Assembly: GCA_964480705.1 (NCBI GenBank)
Contig: CAYZPC010000008.1
Span: 1-51,210, forward strand
Direction of reading: 5' to 3'
Source: VGJJ01 sp964480705
Lineage (GTDB): Archaea > Iainarchaeota > Iainarchaeia > Iainarchaeales > VGJJ01
DNA length: 51,210 nt
A program made the position numbers and the translations under genes. Below the pieces are notes generated by a model, which was not told where the DNA came from, made no database searches, and saw only the letters and a list, made by a program, of their open reading frames with translations. Below, one piece after another: positions 7,367 to 15,789 of the stretch (within the stretch, counting starts at the first letter, position 1; every line of letters begins with the position of its first letter).

Positions 7367-9583
7367 ATGCCCTCCACCCTCATCATTGCGGAGAAAAACC
7401 TCGCCGGACAGCGCATTGCCGAAATCCTCGGTGGAAAAACCACTCGTTCGCAAGCCAAAGGCTTTGCTAAATATTACACATTCACACGCAACGCGGAAGA
7501 ACACGTGGTTGTTCCCCTGCGCGGCCACATTGTTGAAGTGGATTTTCCCAAGCAGTATAGTTATTGGAAAGGCACTCCCCTCCAAGAGCTGGCTCGCGCC
7601 CCCATTCTCTATTTACCTAATGATGCTCAAATCGCCGCACTGTTGAAAGACATTGGAAAGCAATCCTCTCGCGTCATTATTGCCACGGATGCCGATCGTG
7701 AGGGAGAAAGTATTGGTGTGGAAGCCCTGCGCATTGTGCAGGAAGTTAATTCGCATGTGAAAGTTGAGCGCGCGTATTTTTCTGCCATGACTCCAAAAGA
7801 ATTACAAAAAAGTTTTGATGAACTCGTTAACGTAGATTACAACCTCTCCGATTCCGCCGACTCACGCAGAGAAATTGATTTGATTTGGGGGGCCGCCCTA
7901 ACGCGTTTTGTTTCCATTGCGGGCAACCGAATGGGAAAAGAGTTCATTTCCGTGGGACGTGTACAAACACCCGTGCTCGCCCTCATTGTCAATCGTGAAA
8001 AAGAACGCCTTGCTTTTGTGGTACAGCCCTATTGGGAGATCATCGCGCACGCGGAAAAGAATCAAAAAAAGTTTGATGCCACTCACAAAAAAGGAAAAAT
8101 ATTTGATGAAAAAGAAGCGCGTGTCATTTTCGATAAAATAAAAGACGAGAAAACCGCTCTCGTGAAAAAAGTTTCCAAAAAAAAGCGTATGATTGCACGC
8201 CCCACTCCCTTTGACACCACCACCATGCTCCGCGCTGCTTCCGCATTAGGTTTTACCGCCGGTCAAGCCATGAATACCGCCGAATCATTGTACATGGCGG
8301 GCTACATCTCCTATCCTCGAACGGATAATCAAACGTATCCCAACACGATGAATCTGAGCGAGCATTTGGAAGAATTGAAAAATCACAAAGAGTATGTTCC
8401 TTTTGTCGAGGGCATCCTCGCCGCGCCCCTCAATCCTTCTAAAGGCGCCAAAAACACTACGGATCATCCTCCGGTGCACCCTACAAAAGTTCCCGATCGC
8501 GGAAAAATAGGTGAGAAAGAGTGGAAATTTTTTGACCTTGTTGCACGTCGCTTTCTTGCCACATTCATGCCTGATGCGGAGACGGAAAACACGTCCGTGG
8601 ATTTAGAAATCAAACTCGAACCCTTTTCCGCGACAGGTCAAACCATTTTGTTCGCGGGATGGAAAGCCGTGTATCCTTTTTCCGAGTTGAAAGAAACCAT
8701 TCTTCCCCCGCTCAACGAGGGGGAGCACGTGAACGTGGAAAATATAGAGATGCCTCGTAAGGAGACGCAGCCTCCGGCGCGTTATTCTCAATCAGCGTTG
8801 CTCAAACTCATGGAGGAAAATAATTTAGGCACGAAGGCCACGCGCGCGGATATTATTCAAAAATTGTATGCGCGACAGTACATTTCTGGCATTAAGAGTA
8901 TTGAGCCCAATCAAATTGCATTTGCGGTGATTGATTCTCTCGAGAAGCATTGCTCCATTGTCACCGAACCCAAAATGACGGCGGAGATGGAAGCGGAAAT
9001 GGACCTAGTTGCGAATGGAAAAATAAAAAAAGATAAAGTCGTCAACGATTCGCGCACCATTTTGGTGAAGGTCCTTGACACGCTTGTCACGAATCAATCC
9101 GCCATTTCAGTGGAGTTGAAAAAAGCCTTATTCAAGCAGGATACGATGGGCAAATGCCCCAATTGTGCGGCCGGACAATTGGTTATGCGCAAAGCTGCAG
9201 CCACGCAAAAACGATTTCTCGGCTGTGACCAGTTTCCCAATTGCCGCACCACGTTTCCTCTTCCTCAAAAGGGAACGCTTTATCCTACAAACAAAATCTG
9301 TCCTGCGTGTAACAAGGCACCCCTCATTAAGCTTGCGGGGAAAAAATTCAAAATGGAAATTTGTGTAAACTTTGATTGCCCTTCCAAGGATGCGTGGAAA
9401 AAGAGCCAAGCCGAAAAAGCTCTTTCGCCCGCGTCACCTTCCTTTTCTTCTCCACCCCCCGCTTCATCTTCTCCTCGCTCATCTTCTGCTCTCAATTCCA
9501 CCACGCCTTCTTCTCCCAAATCCCCTTCCCGTTCCCGTCCGCGCACCGTTTCCTCTAAAAAGCCCCTTTCTCCTTCTTCGTAG
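7367..9583 (+). CDS. topA: DNA topoisomerase I (type IA)
   Basis: This enzyme relaxes negative supercoils by single-strand passage. The 738-residue protein has an N-terminal TOPRIM domain with DADREGE at about 107-113. The catalytic Tyr is Y316 in the ISYPRTD motif. Two Cys4 zinc-ribbon regions lie at about 595-630 and 643-675. After the second ribbon comes a Ser/Pro/Arg-rich tail of about 55 residues that looks disordered and is unusual for the family. A TATA-like TTCTAATAAA element about 26 bp upstream suggests a leaderless start. The stop is followed one base later by the ATG of the NFACT-R gene, so the two are co-transcribed. Confidence 0.95.
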   Translation: MPSTLIIAEKNLAGQRIAEILGGKTTRSQAKGFAKYYTFTRNAEEHVVVPLRGHIVEVDFPKQYSYWKGTPLQELARAPILYLPNDAQIAALLKDIGKQSSRVIIATDADREGESIGVEALRIVQEVNSHVKVERAYFSAMTPKELQKSFDELVNVDYNLSDSADSRREIDLIWGAALTRFVSIAGNRMGKEFISVGRVQTPVLALIVNREKERLAFVVQPYWEIIAHAEKNQKKFDATHKKGKIFDEKEARVIFDKIKDEKTALVKKVSKKKRMIARPTPFDTTTMLRAASALGFTAGQAMNTAESLYMAGYISYPRTDNQTYPNTMNLSEHLEELKNHKEYVPFVEGILAAPLNPSKGAKNTTDHPPVHPTKVPDRGKIGEKEWKFFDLVARRFLATFMPDAETENTSVDLEIKLEPFSATGQTILFAGWKAVYPFSELKETILPPLNEGEHVNVENIEMPRKETQPPARYSQSALLKLMEENNLGTKATRADIIQKLYARQYISGIKSIEPNQIAFAVIDSLEKHCSIVTEPKMTAEMEAEMDLVANGKIKKDKVVNDSRTILVKVLDTLVTNQSAISVELKKALFKQDTMGKCPNCAAGQLVMRKAAATQKRFLGCDQFPNCRTTFPLPQKGTLYPTNKICPACNKAPLIKLAGKKFKMEICVNFDCPSKDAWKKSQAEKALSPASPSFSSPPPASSSPRSSSALNSTTPSSPKSPSRSRPRTVSSKKPLSPSS

Positions 9584-9584
9584 T

Positions 9585-10400
9585 ATGAAAATTATTCTTC
9601 ACTTTCGCCAATCGGCTCAGGAAAATGCGCAAGCATTTTTTGATGAAGCCAAGCGCTTGAAAAATAAAATGAAGGGTGCCGTGTCTGGTGTGCGTGAAGT
9701 AGAGAACAAGCTCGCGGCACTTGAACGTCAAACCATTTCCGCGGAAAAAAAAGCTCCCGAGAAGCGCCGCAGTAAAGAGTGGTTTGAGAAGTTTCGCTGG
9801 TGCTACACGCGAAATGGTTTGTTAGTTGTTGGAGGCCGCGATGCGCACTCCAATGAAGCATTGGTTAAACGTCACATGGAAGACAATGATTGGTATTTTC
9901 ACGCCGACGTGCATGGAGCGCCCCACTGTATTTTGAAATGCGACAAAACAAAACCCACTAAAGAAGATTTCGAAGATGCTGCCTCTTTTGCGGGATTGTT
10001 TTCCTCTGTTTGGAAAAAAGGTTTGTTGAGCGTGCGCGTGTATGCCGTCAAACCTTCTCAAGTTTCTAAAAAAGCTCCTACCGGAGAAAGTTTAGGCCGC
10101 GGTGCGTTCATTATTTCGGGGGAGCGTAAATGGTTCGATCCCGATTTCAAGATGGGGTGGGGCGTGCAAGAAGTGAAGGATGGTTTTCGCGCCCTGTGCG
10201 GTCCCCTCGCGTGTGTTAAAGCACATGCACTTCACGTGATGGAACTCTCCGTGGGGGAAAAAACCAAGACCGATGTGGCAAAGTCCTATCAAAAGTGGTT
10301 GGAAAAACAGTCTCCTCCCATTCTAGTGGCGTTGGACGAATTAGTCGCCTCCCTTCCTCCTGGAGAGTTTACCTCGCGCCCTCTCTCTTCCAAGAAGTAA
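9585..10400 (+). CDS. solo NFACT-R (DUF814) domain protein, RqcH/NEMF-related
   Basis: The middle of this 271-residue protein reads WFEKFRWCYTRNGLLVVGGRD, then NEALVKRHM and HADVHGAPHCI. These are the hallmarks of the NFACT-R RNA-binding domain of RqcH/Tae2/NEMF ribosome quality-control factors. A basic coiled coil (about residues 10-65) precedes it. The NFACT-N and helix-hairpin-helix parts of full RqcH (about 550-650 residues) are absent. Start 9585 directly after the topA stop removes an unlikely N-terminal extension. It could bind tRNA or the large ribosomal subunit, or be part of a split RqcH. Its pairing with topA is unexplained. Confidence 0.85.
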   Translation: MKIILHFRQSAQENAQAFFDEAKRLKNKMKGAVSGVREVENKLAALERQTISAEKKAPEKRRSKEWFEKFRWCYTRNGLLVVGGRDAHSNEALVKRHMEDNDWYFHADVHGAPHCILKCDKTKPTKEDFEDAASFAGLFSSVWKKGLLSVRVYAVKPSQVSKKAPTGESLGRGAFIISGERKWFDPDFKMGWGVQEVKDGFRALCGPLACVKAHALHVMELSVGEKTKTDVAKSYQKWLEKQSPPILVALDELVASLPPGEFTSRPLSSKK

Positions 10401-10420
10401 TGTAGTTCTGCTTTTGGAGG

Positions 10421-10430
10421 GATTAAAAAC
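10421..10430 (+). promoter_or_regulatory. TATA-like box for cdc48
   Basis: GATTAAAAAC is centred about 28 bp before ATG 10454 and matches the element before the 3730 operon, suggesting a leaderless transcript. Confidence 0.5.
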
Positions 10431-10453
10431 CCCCTTTGGCGTAATAGTATTGT

Positions 10454-12676
10454 ATGTCCAATTTCCCCAACCCCTTAATCAACGCCGCTCCTCTTCCAGA
10501 CAAGCGTGCCGTCACATTAAAGGTCCAGGAACCCTCCCCCACGCACGTTGGGAGAAACATCGTCACACTTGATCGAAAATCCAAGCAAGTGTTGGGCATC
10601 ACGAGCGGGGACATTGTAGAAATTGAAGGCACCAAAAAAACGGCTGCGATTGTTTGGCCTGCCCGAACGGAAGATGAGGGCAAGGACCTCATTCGCATGG
10701 ATAACTTGATTCGTCACAATGCGGGAGTCAATTTAGGAGAAAAAGTCATTGTTCGCCCCGCCCAATTCAAGGAAGCGCAGAAGGTTGTTCTCGCTCCCAC
10801 GCAGGATGTTCACATCATTGCGTCCGGGTATGAACGTATTTTGAAAAAAACCTTCATTGGTCGCCCCCTCTCGCGCGGGGACAATGTGTGGATCACCGTG
10901 TTTGGTTCCGGCTTCATTTACCGCGTCATTGAAACCGCTCCCCGGGGCATTGTTAAAATCACTGATTTCACCCAGTTCGTGTTGAAAGACGAGCCCATCA
11001 AGGGAGAATTAGAGGGCGTTCCCCGCATCGCGTACGAAGATGTGGGCGGCATGGGTTCACAGGTTCAGAAAGTGCGCGAAATGATTGAACTCCCCATGCG
11101 CCATCCCGAATTATTTCGAAAACTTGGAATCGAACCTCCTAAAGGCGTCCTGCTTCACGGTCCTCCCGGCACGGGAAAAACCCTTCTCGCGAAAGCCGTT
11201 GCAAATGAAACGCAAGCCCACTTCATTTCCGTGTCTGCTCCAACCATCATGAGCAAATTTGTGGGGGAAGCCGAGGAGCGCGTGCGACAAATTTTCAAGG
11301 AAGCGGAAGAAAATGCGCCTTCTATTATTTTCATTGATGAAATTGACGCCATTGCCCCCAAACGCGAAGAAGTCGTTGGAGAAGTCGAGCGCCGCGTTGT
11401 CGCGCAATTGCTTTCCCTCATGGACGGAATGGAATCCCGCGGAAATGTGATTGTGATTGCGGCCACGAATCGTGTTAACTCGCTCGATGAAGCATTGCGT
11501 CGACCGGGACGATTTGATCGCGAAATTGAAATTGGTGTTCCCGATAAAGATGGTCGAAAAGAAATTTTGCAGATTCACACGCGTGGAATGCCGTTGAAAG
11601 ATGTTGACTTGGATTATTTTTCCAGCATCACGCATGGTTTCGTGGGAGCAGATCTCACCGCGCTGGCGAAAGAATCGGCGATGAAAGCGTTGCGCAGATA
11701 TTTGCCCGAGATTAATTTGCAGGATGAGCAAATCCCCGAGAGCGTGTTGGAGAAAATGGAAGTCACTCGAAAAGATTTTGAAGATGCATTAAAGGAAATT
11801 CAGCCCTCGGCGTTGCGTGAAGTCATGGTGGAAATTCCAAATGTAAAGTGGGATGACATTGGTGCATTAGAGGATGTGAAAGCCGAACTCAAGCAAGCCG
11901 TGGAATGGCCCCTCAAACATCCTAAATCATTTGAAGAGATGGGCATCCGCGCCCCGCGCGGGGTGTTGTTATATGGTCCTCCCGGCACCGGAAAAACGCT
12001 TCTAGCCAAAGCTATTGCCACCGAGTCGCAGGCTAATTTTATTTCCATTAAGGGTCCTGAACTCATTTCAAAATGGGTGGGCGAAAGCGAGAAAGGCGTG
12101 CGCCAAGTTTTCAAGAAAGCCCGTCAGGTTGCTCCAGTGGTTGTTTTCTTTGATGAAATTGACGCTATTGCCTCCGTTCGCGGCGGCACGCAAGGAGATT
12201 CCGGTGTGGGTGAGCGCATGGTCAACCAGCTCCTTACTGAATTAGATGGTGCCGAAACCCTCAAGGATGTTGTTTTCATTGCCGCCACGAATCGCCCGGA
12301 CTTAATTGATCCCGGCTTGATGCGCCCGGGAAGAATTGACAAAGTGATTGAAGTCAAAGTCCCCGATGAGCGTGCGCGTGAGGCCATTTTGAAAGTTCAC
12401 ACGCGCGGCGTGCCTCTTGCCAAAGGTGTTTCCCTCTCTGACTTAGCCAAGCGTACGGCTAATTTCTCCGGTGCCGATTTGAGCAACCTCATTCGTGAAG
12501 CGGCCATGCTTGCTTTAAGTGAGAGTGACATGAAACCCACTCCCATCACCAAGAAGCATTTCGATCAAATCCTCGATAAGATTACTTCCTCTATTGCCCC
12601 TGAAGCAGTAGAAGCGTACGCCGATTACAAGAAATCGAAATCCCCAGAGGGTTTCAAACCTAATTACGTTAGATAG
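10454..12676 (+). CDS. cdc48: Cdc48/VAT family AAA+ ATPase
   Basis: This is a hexameric unfoldase that pulls substrates from complexes and can feed the proteasome. The 740 residues comprise an N-terminal double-psi barrel/CDC48_2 region (1-190) and two AAA modules. The Walker A motifs GPPGTGKT are at about 236 and 508. The Walker B motifs are IIFIDEIDAIAPK (about 290) and VVFFDEIDAIASV (about 562). Both modules carry the second region of homology (AATNR). Length and order match archaeal VAT. The C-terminus ends NYVR rather than a clear HbYX motif, so docking to a proteasome is not evident. It stands alone, followed by a poly-T tract and convergent genes. Confidence 0.96.
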   Translation: MSNFPNPLINAAPLPDKRAVTLKVQEPSPTHVGRNIVTLDRKSKQVLGITSGDIVEIEGTKKTAAIVWPARTEDEGKDLIRMDNLIRHNAGVNLGEKVIVRPAQFKEAQKVVLAPTQDVHIIASGYERILKKTFIGRPLSRGDNVWITVFGSGFIYRVIETAPRGIVKITDFTQFVLKDEPIKGELEGVPRIAYEDVGGMGSQVQKVREMIELPMRHPELFRKLGIEPPKGVLLHGPPGTGKTLLAKAVANETQAHFISVSAPTIMSKFVGEAEERVRQIFKEAEENAPSIIFIDEIDAIAPKREEVVGEVERRVVAQLLSLMDGMESRGNVIVIAATNRVNSLDEALRRPGRFDREIEIGVPDKDGRKEILQIHTRGMPLKDVDLDYFSSITHGFVGADLTALAKESAMKALRRYLPEINLQDEQIPESVLEKMEVTRKDFEDALKEIQPSALREVMVEIPNVKWDDIGALEDVKAELKQAVEWPLKHPKSFEEMGIRAPRGVLLYGPPGTGKTLLAKAIATESQANFISIKGPELISKWVGESEKGVRQVFKKARQVAPVVVFFDEIDAIASVRGGTQGDSGVGERMVNQLLTELDGAETLKDVVFIAATNRPDLIDPGLMRPGRIDKVIEVKVPDERAREAILKVHTRGVPLAKGVSLSDLAKRTANFSGADLSNLIREAAMLALSESDMKPTPITKKHFDQILDKITSSIAPEAVEAYADYKKSKSPEGFKPNYVR

Positions 12677-12677
12677 T

Positions 12678-12691
12678 TTTTTTTTTTTTTT
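12678..12691 (+). terminator. poly-T terminator after cdc48
   Basis: A run of about 14 T follows the cdc48 stop with no strong hairpin, the usual form of archaeal intrinsic termination. The convergent DUF202 gene ends at its far side. Confidence 0.5.
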
Positions 12692-13049
12692 ATTCGCTGC
12701 CTAGTCTTCTCTGTCTATTCGCGTGCATTTCAAGCATTTCTTTTCGTTGTCCGCGCGCCATTTTTTCTTCGACTTCTTCCACGCGCTTCAAATCAATCGC
12801 CAGCGCATAATATTTGGAATACGCGCGTACTCCCACTAAGAATGAGAGAAACATAATCACTAGCGCAAACACCCATCCCACATGTTCATCCGTGGTAATG
12901 AATCGCACAATCGCCAATCCGGATCCAAACACACCCATGGATAATCCAATTTTTGTCAATTGTACTCCTTGGTGTGCTAAGATTGTTCGTTCTTTCGCGA
13001 GAATGGTGCGCAAATCCCCTGAATAGTCTTCTGGAATGACTTTTGCCAT
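12690..13049 (-). CDS. DUF202 family small membrane protein
   Basis: This 119-residue protein contains LRTILAKERTILAHQGVQLT, close to the DUF202 signature (L-A-x-E-R-T-x-L-A), followed by two hydrophobic helices and a charged C-terminal helix. DUF202 proteins are small inner-membrane proteins of unknown role. It follows a site-2-type protease on the same strand by 21 bp, so the two are probably one operon. Whether the protease acts on it is unknown. No promoter is evident between them. Confidence 0.75.
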   Translation of the reverse strand: MAKVIPEDYSGDLRTILAKERTILAHQGVQLTKIGLSMGVFGSGLAIVRFITTDEHVGWVFALVIMFLSFLVGVRAYSKYYALAIDLKRVEEVEEKMARGQRKEMLEMHANRQRRLGSE

Positions 13050-13070
13050 ACGTTCTATTCTCCTTTTTTG

Positions 13071-13649
13071 TCACATGAAAAAAACGAAATAGGCGAGGGG
13101 AAAAAACAGTGCGGCCCACACGGCTTTATTCCACGCAAACACTTTGGCGCCATCCAACACAAACACGGGAAGTAAGTTGAACAAGGCGAGATAGAAGTTA
13201 ATGCTCCCCACCACCGCAGCGACGTTTCCAATCTGCGACGTGGAGTATGCTCCCGCAATGAGAAATGCAATTATTCCCACCACCACATTCATTGCCGGTC
13301 CCGCAAGGGAAATAATTCCATTTTCTTTTACAGAAACTTTTTTTCCAAAAATATATACAGCTCCCGGCGCGGCAAAAATGAATCCGGCAAAAATAGCCAC
13401 TCCCAATGCAATCATCAATCCTAAGTTCCACGCGCGATATTCTGCTTTTGCTCCAAAATGAATCGCCACATATTTGTGCGCCAATTCGTGCATCAAAAAT
13501 CCCGTTCCCACCGCGAGTGCGGCAATAGCGAGTGCGCTTCCAAAACTTGTCACACTTAATCCGCCGTCCGAGAAAACGAACGCGAATGCTGCGGAGAGGG
13601 AAATCCAGCTAATCAATAAATCGGTGAGTTCTTGGTTGCCTAAGCTCAT
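13071..13649 (-). CDS. M50 family site-2 protease-like membrane metalloprotease
   Basis: The zinc motif HELAH is at residues 54-58 within a membrane helix. The second signature NLLPVFVLDGAKVF provides the Asp ligand, as in M50B rhomboid-independent intramembrane proteases. At 192 residues it is a minimal core of about six helices without PDZ or CBS domains, as in several archaeal members. It would cut membrane-embedded substrates. A TATA-like TAATAAAAAGG element lies about 25-30 bp upstream on the minus strand, suggesting a leaderless start. DUF202 follows in the same direction. Confidence 0.85.
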   Translation of the reverse strand: MSLGNQELTDLLISWISLSAAFAFVFSDGGLSVTSFGSALAIAALAVGTGFLMHELAHKYVAIHFGAKAEYRAWNLGLMIALGVAIFAGFIFAAPGAVYIFGKKVSVKENGIISLAGPAMNVVVGIIAFLIAGAYSTSQIGNVAAVVGSINFYLALFNLLPVFVLDGAKVFAWNKAVWAALFFPLAYFVFFM

Positions 13650-13746
13650 ATACGTTAACCACGCAAAAAGCCTTTTTATTAGGTCGTTTTTTTCTTCGGG
13701 AAAATTTTCCCTAGTTTTTTATCCCTTCCCCCTTGTTTCCAACATA

Positions 13747-14319
13747 ATGTCTCGGGGTTTTGTTTCATTTCTCTTTTTCCTCCTCCTTTCACCCTTGCTC
13801 CTCGTCTCGCTTCACTCTCCTTCCTTTGGAATAGAAACCTCTTCCCCTCGCCTTCTTTCCCTGCGTCGTTTGGAGTGGGAAACCGCTCTCGATGCGCACA
13901 TTCGGGAAGAATTATTTTTCTCCACGCGCGCAGGGTTTCCCCCCGCAATCATCCGTTCACGCATCAACGCGCGCATTTTCAACTATCTCTCTGGCTTCCC
14001 ACTTTCACACGCGGATGCCATTTCCTATTCCTCCGGTTTATCGTCTCTTTCCCGCACGCAGTACCTTTCTCTCCTCTCCCAACCTCTTACTCCTATTTCC
14101 ATTCCTTCGCTCAATGCTCACTCGCTGGTGGTGGTGATTCCTGTTTCACAAACTGAAAAATATTCCGAATACGTGTACACGGGCGGCTTCTCGGGTTCGA
14201 CCATTGTGCACACCCGCATGGTTGCGCGCGATTTCAATTCACTCGCCGCTCTTCCTTCCGGTTATCGAATTTGCACCACTACCTTTCAACCGGCGTGGCC
14301 GTGCGTGGAGCGGGGATAG
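13747..14319 (+). CDS. pilin-like exported protein (second cluster)
   Basis: The chosen ATG 13747 lies about 26 bp after a TTTTTTATCC element, consistent with a leaderless start, so I do not use the longer frame from 13474. The product (190 residues) begins MSRGFVSFLFFLLLSPLLL, nearly the same start as the last gene of the first pilin cluster (5264). A soluble region with two Cys near the C-terminus follows. The acidic +5 residue is absent, so it could alternatively carry an ordinary signal peptide. It heads a tight run of four genes. Confidence 0.62.
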   Translation: MSRGFVSFLFFLLLSPLLLVSLHSPSFGIETSSPRLLSLRRLEWETALDAHIREELFFSTRAGFPPAIIRSRINARIFNYLSGFPLSHADAISYSSGLSSLSRTQYLSLLSQPLTPISIPSLNAHSLVVVIPVSQTEKYSEYVYTGGFSGSTIVHTRMVARDFNSLAALPSGYRICTTTFQPAWPCVERG

Positions 14320-14321
14320 TC

Positions 14322-14600
14322 ATGCACTCTTTTGAATTCATTCTCATTTTTTCTATTCTCTTGGGAACACTCGCATTATTTTCGCATGCTATTCACTCGC
14401 ACCATTCTTCTATGGTGCACGCTCAACAAGCCTTGGATGAAAAATGGTTCGCCTTGCGTTGCAGTTCCCTCTCGGATGCGGCGGCGCATCATTACACATT
14501 AACCTCTTCCCGCGCCTGCCTGCATTATCCCTACGCTCTCTCTCCTCCTTCTTCTCCTTTTTGGCTCGTTTTGGGCGGGGATGCAAATCACTATGAATAG
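14322..14600 (+). CDS. short pilin-like membrane-anchored protein
   Basis: This 92-residue protein begins MHSFEFILIFSILLGTLALF, a short start with a Glu four residues before a hydrophobic helix, followed by a His-rich linker and a small ectodomain with two Cys. It starts 3 bp after the preceding stop and overlaps the next gene by 8 bp. The layout mirrors the first cluster, where a short subunit lies between larger ones. The class III motif is weak, so pilin status rests on context. Confidence 0.58.
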   Translation: MHSFEFILIFSILLGTLALFSHAIHSHHSSMVHAQQALDEKWFALRCSSLSDAAAHHYTLTSSRACLHYPYALSPPSSPFWLVLGGDANHYE

Positions 14601-15054
14601 AGGCAACGTGCTGGGCATCGAAGCCTTTTTGATTTTTCTCGCGTGGCTGCTCGTGTTGAGCGTCATTTGGTCGAATGCTTCTTTTTCCGCACACGCTCAA
14701 TCTGATTTGTGGAAAACCGCGCGTGCATTTGAAACCGCTCTCTCCTCCAGCGATGCGTTGCTGCGAAACCACTCGACAAATCCTTGGTCGGGTTGTGCCG
14801 CGTATGATTTTTCGACTCGCCGCGTGCGCGTGCATGAAGTAAGCGACACTTGTCTTCGTTCGCTTTCCGCACACCCGCCTTCTTCTCCCTTCATCACGTT
14901 CATTTCACGTTTTTCTCTTCATTCTACTTCATTCATTTATTTTTCGTCTCCTGTTTCCGATGAAAATTCTTTTTGTGTTACTCTTCGCCGCCCCGCGCGC
15001 GATTCTCTTTCGCATGAAGTGTTTTTTCTCGAGGTGCGTTCCTGTGTCGCATAA
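14593..15054 (+). CDS. pilin-like protein (second cluster)
   Basis: The start MNRGNVLGIEAFLIFLAWLLV has Arg-Gly, a Glu and a hydrophobic helix, resembling a diverged class III signal peptide. I chose ATG 14593 over 14581 because it matches pilin N-terminus length and the short overlap seen elsewhere in the cluster. The 153-residue product has an ectodomain with Cys residues at regular intervals. The frame overlaps both neighbours, suggesting coupled translation. Confidence 0.62.
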   Translation: MNRGNVLGIEAFLIFLAWLLVLSVIWSNASFSAHAQSDLWKTARAFETALSSSDALLRNHSTNPWSGCAAYDFSTRRVRVHEVSDTCLRSLSAHPPSSPFITFISRFSLHSTSFIYFSSPVSDENSFCVTLRRPARDSLSHEVFFLEVRSCVA

Positions 15055-15376
15055 AAAAGGTTTTTTTCTCCTCTTTGAATTAGTAATCGCCCTCCTCCTC
15101 TTCCTCTCATTCTACGCAGCCGCTCAATCTTATTTTTCCGCATCCTCTTTTTCTCTTCCCTCGCGCGTGGCGGAGGTGGGCTGCTATGATTTGCTCTCCC
15201 TCTGGGTTTCTGGCGAGGAGGATATTTCTTCTCTCGCTCGCGCGTGGTTGCCGGACGCATCCTTTTCCCTTTCTTCTACTCCTATTTACTCCTCTCGCGA
15301 GCAATCCTTTGCGTGCCACGCTCTTCGCTTCCAGCGCGGGGCGGAGGAGTCTCTTTACATTCTCATTGAATGGTAA
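15044..15376 (+). CDS. pilin-like protein with probable GTG start
   Basis: The hydrophobic start K-K-G-F-F-L-L-F-E-L-V-I has the basic-Gly and Glu arrangement of a class III signal peptide. A GTG at 15044 (overlapping the previous stop) gives a four-residue leader, typical for pilins. The longer ATG starts at 14960 or 15014 would add an extension lying wholly within the upstream gene. The product is 110 residues with Cys residues in the ectodomain. It ends the forward run and overlaps the convergent gene by 14 bp. Confidence 0.6.
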   Translation: MSHKKGFFLLFELVIALLLFLSFYAAAQSYFSASSFSLPSRVAEVGCYDLLSLWVSGEEDISSLARAWLPDASFSLSSTPIYSSREQSFACHALRFQRGAEESLYILIEW

Positions 15377-15776
15377 TTTTTCCTTCTTCGCGCCGCAAAA
15401 TAATTTTTTCTCCTGGTGCGAGTGTGCCTTCAATGAGCCACGCGCTCGTAATGGTGCGTTTTTTGTCGTGTGCCAGTTGTGCATGCGCAAGCGTCAAATG
15501 AATTTCATTTCCACTCACTTCAATCGTCATGTTTTCAATTGGCGGCACCTGTAGGAGTGTTTGCGTCCCCGGCGCTGCAAATGAAATTCCTGAAATGGTT
15601 TCCTGCAGGGTTTCGCTGAATGAAATAAACTGGTTGGTGTGTGCGTGCAACGTGTATGCATCCATTGCGTGCGCAAAAGCAGGAGTAAATAGTGCTATCA
15701 TTCCTGCGAGAGCCGCCCAAAGCAAAAGTGCTTCAATGCTCACTTGCCCTTTTTTTTCCTTATTTTTTATTTTCAT
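15363..15776 (-). CDS. class III signal peptide pilin-like protein
   Basis: The N-terminus MKIKNKEKKGQVSIEALLLW is a clear class III signal peptide (K-K-G, then Q-V-S-I-E and a hydrophobic helix). The 137-residue protein has a beta-rich ectodomain including IEVSGNEIHLTLAHAQ. It lies 13 bp downstream of a smaller pilin on the same strand, and the two likely form one unit. Its end overlaps the last forward pilin-like gene by 14 bp, so the two clusters meet tail to tail. Confidence 0.8.
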   Translation of the reverse strand: MKIKNKEKKGQVSIEALLLWAALAGMIALFTPAFAHAMDAYTLHAHTNQFISFSETLQETISGISFAAPGTQTLLQVPPIENMTIEVSGNEIHLTLAHAQLAHDKKRTITSAWLIEGTLAPGEKIILRREEGKITIQ

Positions 15777-15789
15777 TTGCTTTCCCTAT

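Noticed and set aside
9372..9584. N-terminal extension of the NFACT-R gene overlapping topA
   Set aside because: The extension is Pro/Leu-rich antisense-like noise in the topA tail; the ATG one base after the topA stop gives a proper start.
11111..11731. 206-residue minus-strand frame inside cdc48
   Set aside because: It is wholly antisense to a strongly conserved gene and has no family features.
13474..13746. Long frame before the 13747 pilin-like gene
   Set aside because: It runs antisense through the site-2 protease gene; the TATA-like box and pilin-type start favour 13747.
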